NCBI GenBank assembly: GCA_035529155.1
Contig: DATKXF010000027.1
Span: 1 to 5,179 of the forward strand
Length of the DNA: 5,179 nt
Source of the DNA: JAAEEP01 sp035529155
GTDB lineage: Archaea; Thermoplasmatota; Thermoplasmata; Methanomassiliicoccales; JAAEEP01
Reading direction: 5' to 3'
Shown here: positions 1 through 4,600 of the stretch, in pieces
How positions within the stretch are numbered: position 1 is the first letter of the stretch
How the letters are laid out: each line of letters opens with the position of its first letter
Notes under the pieces: generated by a model
Told to the model about the DNA's origin: nothing
Database searches by the model: none
The model's input: only the letters and a program-made list of their open reading frames with translations
Made by a program: the position numbers and the translations under genes

Positions 1-51
1 CGACGGCGCCAATTCTCGACCATCAACGGCCAAATCAATTGCCTGTATCCC

Positions 52-669
52 TCATTCGACGAGAAGGAGTCCTGTCCAGTACACATCCTTCCCGTTCAGT
101 CCTTTCAAGGGCATGCCGGCGTTTTCGGCGGTCTTGAAGACATCGATACCCAGGGCTTCCATAGATGGCCTCGCCTTGAGCGGATTCTTGCAGGGGGCTC
201 CTGTCTTCTGACCCACGCATCTTTCGCAGAGTTCACAGGGACCGCCAGACAGACCAGCGGAGAATCTGTAACCCATTTTGACCGAATCCCGCTCCAGCTT
301 GCATATCAATTCCATGAAGTCCAATATGCTCTTCTTGATGGTCCTTGAATATTGGGGCTCGGTCCTAATCAACTCAAGAGATTTTCCCTCCATGAGCTGC
401 TGTATATTCTCTGGATCATCGCATATGGGGAATTGAATCACGATCGTGTGATTGTATTTGGCCAATATCTTCGAGAATTCCTCTGGGCTCATGACCCTTG
501 GTGGGCACATTAGGTTGACACCGTAGCTGGGACAGATGGGTACCAGGCACTTCAACCGAACCCGGGGGTCCACAACCACTTCACTTGCTGGTAGTACGGA
601 GACTCTAGCAGCCCCGTATGCTTTGGCCTTTGAACAGAGTTCAGAAAGATCCTCCTCGATGTTTGACAT
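52..669 (-). CDS. DUF2284 family putative metal (Fe-S) binding protein
   Basis: The 205-residue product matches the DUF2284 family (predicted metal-binding protein, COG5423-like). Family landmarks are visible: C41, C46 and C55 in a C-P-S-Y-G...C-P-P context, then a C-terminal cluster C145-x2-C148-x2-C151-x8-C160 followed by K-A-R-P-S-M-E-A-L-G-I-D-V (165-177). The spacing of the second cluster resembles a ferredoxin-type 4Fe-4S site; cluster binding is inference, and no reaction is established for the family. The protein is soluble, with no signal peptide or membrane segment. I chose the ATG at 669 because GGGAG (681-677) lies 7 nt upstream. An in-frame ATG at 684 would add five residues (M-G-R-K-E) but has no Shine-Dalgarno and abuts a palindrome. 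The gene stands alone and is divergent from the tRNA. Family identification is firm; function is not. Confidence 0.93.
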   Translation of the reverse strand: MSNIEEDLSELCSKAKAYGAARVSVLPASEVVVDPRVRLKCLVPICPSYGVNLMCPPRVMSPEEFSKILAKYNHTIVIQFPICDDPENIQQLMEGKSLELIRTEPQYSRTIKKSILDFMELICKLERDSVKMGYRFSAGLSGGPCELCERCVGQKTGAPCKNPLKARPSMEALGIDVFKTAENAGMPLKGLNGKDVYWTGLLLVE

Positions 670-684
670 CTCCTTTCTCCCCAT

Positions 685-698
685 ATTTTCCGGAAAAT
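685..698. promoter_or_regulatory. Perfect 14-bp palindrome, candidate operator of the DUF2284 gene
   Basis: ATTTTCCGGAAAAT is a perfect inverted repeat. It lies 16-29 nt upstream of the preferred start (669) and directly abuts the alternative ATG (684). A weak TATA-like element on the minus strand (AGAAATAGG, about 709-717) would place transcription start near 688, inside the palindrome, so a dimeric regulator bound here could block initiation. This role is inferred from symmetry and position only; no known regulator motif was matched. Confidence 0.4.
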
Positions 699-808
699 CG
701 ACTGAACACCTATTTCTTACTTGGCACTTGGTTCCTTGAAAACGTTATTTCGATGGACTAGAAAGTATTGATTCAGAGAGCCAGGTCTTCTTGCGAATCG
801 ACAATAGC

Positions 809-815
809 TTTATAT
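809..815 (+). promoter_or_regulatory. TATA box of the tRNA gene
   Basis: TTTATAT is centred about 34 nt upstream of the first tRNA base. With the usual archaeal spacing of about 25 nt from TATA centre to start, transcription would begin near 838, leaving a short 5' leader of roughly 8 nt for RNase P to remove. The preceding bases are purine-mixed (AATAGC), a possible but weak BRE. Confidence 0.65.
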
Positions 816-845
816 CAAACATGCCATTAACCAAACTGGCAACAA

Positions 846-934
846 GGGCCCGTAGCTTAGTCTGGCGGAGCGTCTGGCTCATAAGGTCCAGCTGGGAAAC
901 CAGATGGTCGTCGGTTCAAATCCGGCCGGGCCCA
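846..934 (+). tRNA. tRNA-Met (CAU), intron-containing, probably elongator
   Basis: A full cloverleaf can be drawn. The acceptor GGGCCCG (846-852) pairs with CGGGCCC (927-933), with discriminator A934. The D-stem is GCTT/GAGC (855-858 with 868-871). The anticodon stem TCTGG (873-877) pairs with CCAGA (900-904) across an intron, and the anticodon CAT is at 880-882. The variable loop is TGGTC (905-909). The T-stem GTCGG/CCGGC closes loop TTCAAAT (915-921). CCA is not encoded (CAT follows the discriminator). Removing a 15-nt intron leaves 74 nt. The G1-C72 pair and the lack of three G-C pairs at the base of the anticodon stem argue against the initiator. A CAU-anticodon tRNA-Ile2 (agmatidine-modified) cannot be excluded without comparison to relatives. 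Confidence 0.93.
884..898 (+). other. tRNA intron at canonical position 37/38
   Basis: The 15-nt intron lies between A37 (883) and A38 (899). A four-pair helix forms between C878-A881 and T893-G896 (C-G, U-G, C-G, A-U). The outer side is the anticodon stem with a three-base bulge A897-A899, as the archaeal splicing endonuclease requires. The inner side has only one possible pair (G885-C892), so this is a relaxed half bulge-helix-bulge with a loop of about 11 nt. Flanking A residues allow one-base shifts of the boundaries with the same mature tRNA; the bulge geometry favours 884-898. Confidence 0.85.
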
Positions 935-959
935 CATTACCCTTCTGGCTCTCCCCTGA

Positions 960-973
960 AACCCGAAAGGGTT
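960..973. terminator. GAAA-tetraloop hairpin between convergent tRNA and membrane-protein genes
   Basis: AACCC-GAAA-GGGTT forms a 5-bp stem with a stable GNRA tetraloop. It lies 26 nt after the tRNA and 31 nt past the stop of the convergent gene. Short T-runs follow on each side (TGTTTT at 991-996 on plus; TATTTTC on minus). It may help end transcription or stabilise 3' ends from both sides. The T-runs are weak for an archaeal terminator, so the role is tentative. Confidence 0.35.
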
Positions 974-1003
974 CGATCTTCTCGAAAATATGTTTTATAA
1001 TGA

Positions 1004-1357
1004 TTAGTATGCTGGAATTCGACATCGGAGCAATAGGGGAGCCATTATACCCACCACTCCAACGAAAACGAGGGCGGTCCCCAGGTATTGCCATTCGATC
1101 CATATACAAAAAAGCCCCCAGAAAATAAATAGAACTCCCGTCGGCAGAAACCGCTTTCTTACCAGATTCAGAAGCATCGATGCGAAATAGCCCAGAGTGA
1201 GAGAAAGTCCGATTAGAATCGGGTTTAAAAACTGCAGAATTCTTATGCCTTCTCCATGGGGAAAAAAGAATTCAAAATAAATACCCAGGGGAATATAGAA
1301 CACCAATATGATTAAGATGATCTTCCCGATCCTTCCCCACTTCGACTGTGATTTCAT
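1004..1357 (-). CDS. Small membrane protein with four predicted helices, unknown family
   Basis: I do not recognise this 117-residue protein. It has four hydrophobic stretches, at about residues 13-32, 43-66, 70-87 and 91-110. Positive residues sit at the N-terminus (K2, K6, R9, K12), between helices 2 and 3 (R67-K68-R69) and at the C-terminus (R111, R113), predicting both ends in the cytoplasm. The exposed loop between helices 1 and 2 is short (F-P-H-G-E-G-I-R). Helix 3 is aromatic-rich (W80, W86, W89). I chose the ATG at 1357 because GAGTGAT sits about 4 nt upstream; a GTG at 1366 in the same frame would add three residues but would use part of that Shine-Dalgarno. The gene ends with TAA and is convergent with the tRNA. 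A start signal, clean topology and an upstream TATA candidate make it probably real. No function can be inferred. Confidence 0.72.
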   Translation of the reverse strand: MKSQSKWGRIGKIILIILVFYIPLGIYFEFFFPHGEGIRILQFLNPILIGLSLTLGYFASMLLNLVRKRFLPTGVLFIFWGLFCIWIEWQYLGTALVFVGVVGIMAPLLLRCRIPAY

Positions 1358-1387
1358 TGAAATCACTCAATCATAGTCCTATTAATG

Positions 1388-1404
1388 CAGATAAATCTTA
1401 AGAT
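1388..1404 (-). promoter_or_regulatory. Candidate promoter of the small membrane-protein gene
   Basis: On the minus strand the sequence reads ATCTTAAGATTTATCTG, containing a TTTATC TATA-like box centred near 1394. That predicts a start near 1369 and a leader of about 12 nt that still contains the Shine-Dalgarno. The perfect 10-bp palindrome ATCTTAAGAT (1395-1404) overlaps the upstream edge, where BRE or a regulator would bind. Confidence 0.4.
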
Positions 1405-1516
1405 ATTTTCCCTGTTCTATAACTGCCAGTAGAGCCTATTTTGGGCCCGTGTCTTCAGTATCACACTTGAAAGAGAATAAACGCCCCTCAAGGTAGGAAT
1501 CGATTGGACTGAGATA

Positions 1517-1539
1517 GTGATAAATGAAAAGCTATTTCT
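1517..1539 (+). promoter_or_regulatory. Weak candidate promoter of the large surface-protein gene
   Basis: Two AT-rich TATA-like elements occur, GATAAATG (1518-1525) and CTATTTCT (1532-1539). Either would give a leader of roughly 10-25 nt ahead of the TTG at 1572. Neither is a strong match, so which is used is unresolved. Confidence 0.25.
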
Positions 1540-1567
1540 CCAATCGTTGACAATTAGACTGGGGGGC

Positions 1568-1597
1568 TCTCTTGAAAAGAGACGGACTCTGTCTCTT
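1568..1597 (+). promoter_or_regulatory. Two mutually exclusive hairpins over the TTG start codon
   Basis: TCTCTT (1568-1573) pairs with AAGAGA (1577-1582), burying the first two bases of the TTG start. The same AAGAGA, extended to AAGAGAC (1577-1583), can instead pair with GTCTCTT (1591-1597) over loop GGACTCT, freeing the start. The 7-bp alternative has the larger loop. Both are exact pairings; a regulatory role is speculative. Confidence 0.3.
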
Positions 1598-1664
1598 CAC
1601 CGCTTGGATATTATTATTCATTCTCATCGCGGGATCTCTTACATTTCCTACCGGTCTGGCCGCT
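1572..1664 (+). other. Signal peptide of the large surface protein
   Basis: Residues 1-31 have a short charged start (K2, R3, D4), a hydrophobic core (about 6-25, rich in L, I, F) and a G-L-A-A end before D32, a good signal-peptidase I type site. No lipobox cysteine is placed at the cleavage point; the only cysteine, C7, is in the core. Confidence 0.85.
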
Positions 1665-4600
1665 GATACTATCATTGTGGCTCCAAATCCGGCAGATGGT
1701 GACTACACCAGCATACAAACGGCGATCGACAATGCTCAACCGGGCGATACGATAATGGTGCTGGCAGGTACATATTCTGAGGCCATTATTGTCAACAAGA
1801 GCCTCTCGATAGTAAGTGAAAGCGTGGATGATGTTCTGATCGACGGCGGATCTGCCGAAAGCGTCGTCACCATAACTTCCAGCTGGGTGAACCTCACAGA
1901 TTTCAGCATCATGAACTCCCTTTCCTTTGGTTCGGGTATCCTATCGATTAATGTCTCCCATCTGAATTTGTCAGGCAACTACCTTACACATATAGGAAAT
2001 GGCATTCATCTGGTGGATGTCGGGAACTCCACAATATCCAACAACACTGTCTACGATAGTCAGCTGGACGGTTTGAGGGTTCAGAGCGGTTCAAATAACA
2101 CCATCGTGGAGAACCTGCTCTCTAGCTCCGATGGATTTGGCATCAACCTAACATCATCCAATGCCAACCTCATATTCCACAACAATTTCCTGGCGAACGC
2201 TGGAGGGGCAAGTGATGATTCTAGCAACTTCTGGAATTGGAGCTATCCATATGGCGGGAATTACTGGTCCGATCTGGATCCTGAGGATCTCATGGGTGGT
2301 CCGGACCAAGACATACTGGGATCAGATGGCTTAGTGGATGACGCTTACACCAACATCAGTGGTGGAGTGGCAATAGATCATTTTCCCCTGGTCTCGTCAT
2401 GGCCATTCTCGGACACGTTTGAACCCGTGCTAGAACTGAACTCGCCATCGAATGGCTCTTTGATCGTGCCGGGTGTGGCAATAGATTTCGATGTCTGGGA
2501 CATGAACCTTCTCACGGTTTCTTACCACTTGGATGATGTGTTCATAACCGAGTTATCAACCCCATACCTCATAGACTCATCATCATGGAGCGACGGGGTT
2601 CGCAAGGTTTCCATCGAAGCCAACGATACGTTGGGAAACGTTGGATACCTGAACCTGACCTACACGGTAGATTCCACCGCTCCGACCGTCATGATGAGTT
2701 CACCGGTGAATGGTTCCAATAACGTGTCCCTTGAGACGGCAATCTTCGTCATCTTTTCAGAATCGATCGATCCGTCCACGATCGATGTCGATTCCGTTTT
2801 GATGGTCCCTCACCTAAACCTTACACTTACCCTTTCGGAGAACGACACCAATCTCTCTATCGCACCGTCAGAAGCCCTTTCATATGGCACATCCTACGAA
2901 CTAACACTCACTTCAGCCATCGCAGATCATGTCGGAAACCCCCTGGAGGAAACAAAGATCATTTTCATCACCGAGCCTGTTCCAATGGGGACCGTAAGGG
3001 GTATATTGCTTGATGTTTACGGAGATCCTGTTGAGGAAGTCCAGGTTGTCTTCAATGATACTGAGGGAACGGTAGGTAGCACCACCACAGATACGGATGG
3101 TTCTTTCAACATCACCCTGCCCTTCCAACATTACAACATGACCGCCCTAAAGGATGGCGAGATCATACTGGAGACCGATGTGGAAGTGGACAGGATCGGT
3201 CCAATAGAACTCGGTGACATGGACACCATGTGGGACCCGGGCGTCATCGACTATGGATCCGTGATCGGGAGATTGCTGGACGTGAACGGAGACCCGGTCA
3301 ACGAAGCGGAGGTTTCGTTCAGGGATAGTGAAGGAGATACGGTTGCCAGCGAGTTCACCGGGGAGGAGGGACGCTTCAACATCACGGTGCCATATGGTCT
3401 GTACAACATCACGGTCGTCAAGGAGAACGAGACCATACTCGATGAAGGGGTGAATGTGACCCTCCCGAGTATCGACCTCGGCGACATGGACACCATGTGG
3501 GACCCTGGTCCATTACCGCAACCCCCCTTTGATCCGACGATCCCACTGCTGATCATTATCGCCCTCATGATCATCGGCTTGCTGGGATACCTCAGGATAC
3601 GGAAAAGGGGTGAGAAACCTCCAAGGACCCACGAGGGACCCCCTGTTGATATTGAAACGCCAACCGAGAAGCCTGAAGAACCTTCCTATCTGGAAACTGA
3701 ACTCAGAGGGCCTATAGTTGCTCCGTATGGGCCAATGCCAAGTTCGGAACGTCCCCCGACTCCATCAGGTACCGCCCCAGGGGGAAAGGGAAGGCCCTGC
3801 AAGGAGATAATAGATGATCGTGGCCAGTCGGCCCTAGGGGAAGCCACGACCAATGCAAGGGAAGCCCAGCGTCGGGCAGAGGAAGCCCAAAGGAGGGCGG
3901 AGGAGGCTGAGAGGGCAGCGGAGCAGGCTAGACGAAGAGCCGATGAAGCCGAGGAGTCTGTGAGGGAGGCCGAGGAGGAATTCGATAGAGAGGTCACCCA
4001 GCCAATAGAACGAGCGAGGGAGGCCGAGGAACGGGTCCGTGACATTCAGAGGCGCCTTCAGGAAATGCGGGAGAACATTCCTGGGGGGGATGGTGTCTCC
4101 TTCGAGCCCAGACCGGGCTGGATAGAAGGCGGGATAGGCATTGGTGACATGCTCAAACCCATAAGCATCTGGTATAGGGATCAGCAAACCTGGAACGAGC
4201 ATGCGGACAGACTTCGTGATATTTACTACAACGAGTACAAGCCCCTCAAGGCAGAGCTAGAGACTGCAAGGAGTGAACTGGAGGAAGCCAGGAATGCGGC
4301 AGAGGAAGCGGCCTCCAAGGAGGAAAGGTTGGGTCAGCAAGTCGAAAGGCTAAGGCAAGAGGCTGAGGAAGCCCGCCAGGCCGCTGAGGATGCTGAGAGG
4401 GCAGCGGAGGAGGCCGAGAAAGCCGCTGAGCAAGCGAGGGAAGAAGAACGTAGGGCGAACGAGGCTGTTGAGAACGCCCGTGAAGGGGCGGATCAAGCGG
4501 AAGGACAAGCACGGTTGTGCGAGGAATGCTTAGACCAGGTCCAAGCCCTGCTGGAGGAGATAGCCCGCCTCAGGGAAAGATACGAAGAATTGTTGTCTGG

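Larger units (their letters stand above)
1358..1571. other. Divergent intergenic region
   Basis: This 214-nt AT-richer gap separates the minus-strand membrane-protein gene from the plus-strand large surface-protein gene. It must hold both promoters. I see no RNA gene, no coding frame longer than about 15 codons and no insertion-sequence ends. An in-frame stop (TGA, 1548-1550) fixes the upstream limit of the large gene. Confidence 0.6.

Noticed and set aside
1..51. Possible start of a next minus-strand gene (ATG at 23)
   Set aside because: Only seven codons are visible before the edge and no Shine-Dalgarno precedes it; the frame following the DUF2284 stop is open but has no supported start.
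879..1128. Open frames overlapping the tRNA on both strands
   Set aside because: They translate the tRNA itself and the antisense of the membrane protein; the cloverleaf and intron pairing explain this DNA better.
1443..1460. GGGCCCGT followed by a loosely tRNA-like stretch, resembling the 5' end of the tRNA at 846
   Set aside because: The match is only eight bases before it degrades and has no downstream cloverleaf, so an attachment-site or tRNA-fragment call is not justified.
1736..3574. Shorter minus-strand open frames opposite the beta-helix and repeat domains
   Set aside because: They have low-complexity products without motifs and lie wholly antisense to the recognisable NosD and CarboxypepD-like coding sequence.
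4518..4529. C-E-E-C in a coiled coil as a Rad50-type zinc hook
   Set aside because: It lacks the C-P-x-C form and the turn that reverses the chain; heptads continue straight through, and there is no ATPase domain.
3834..4595. Charge-rich coiled coils as an SMC/Rad50 or TolA homolog
   Set aside because: No Walker motifs or TolA domain are present; similarity is limited to generic Ala/Glu/Arg heptads.
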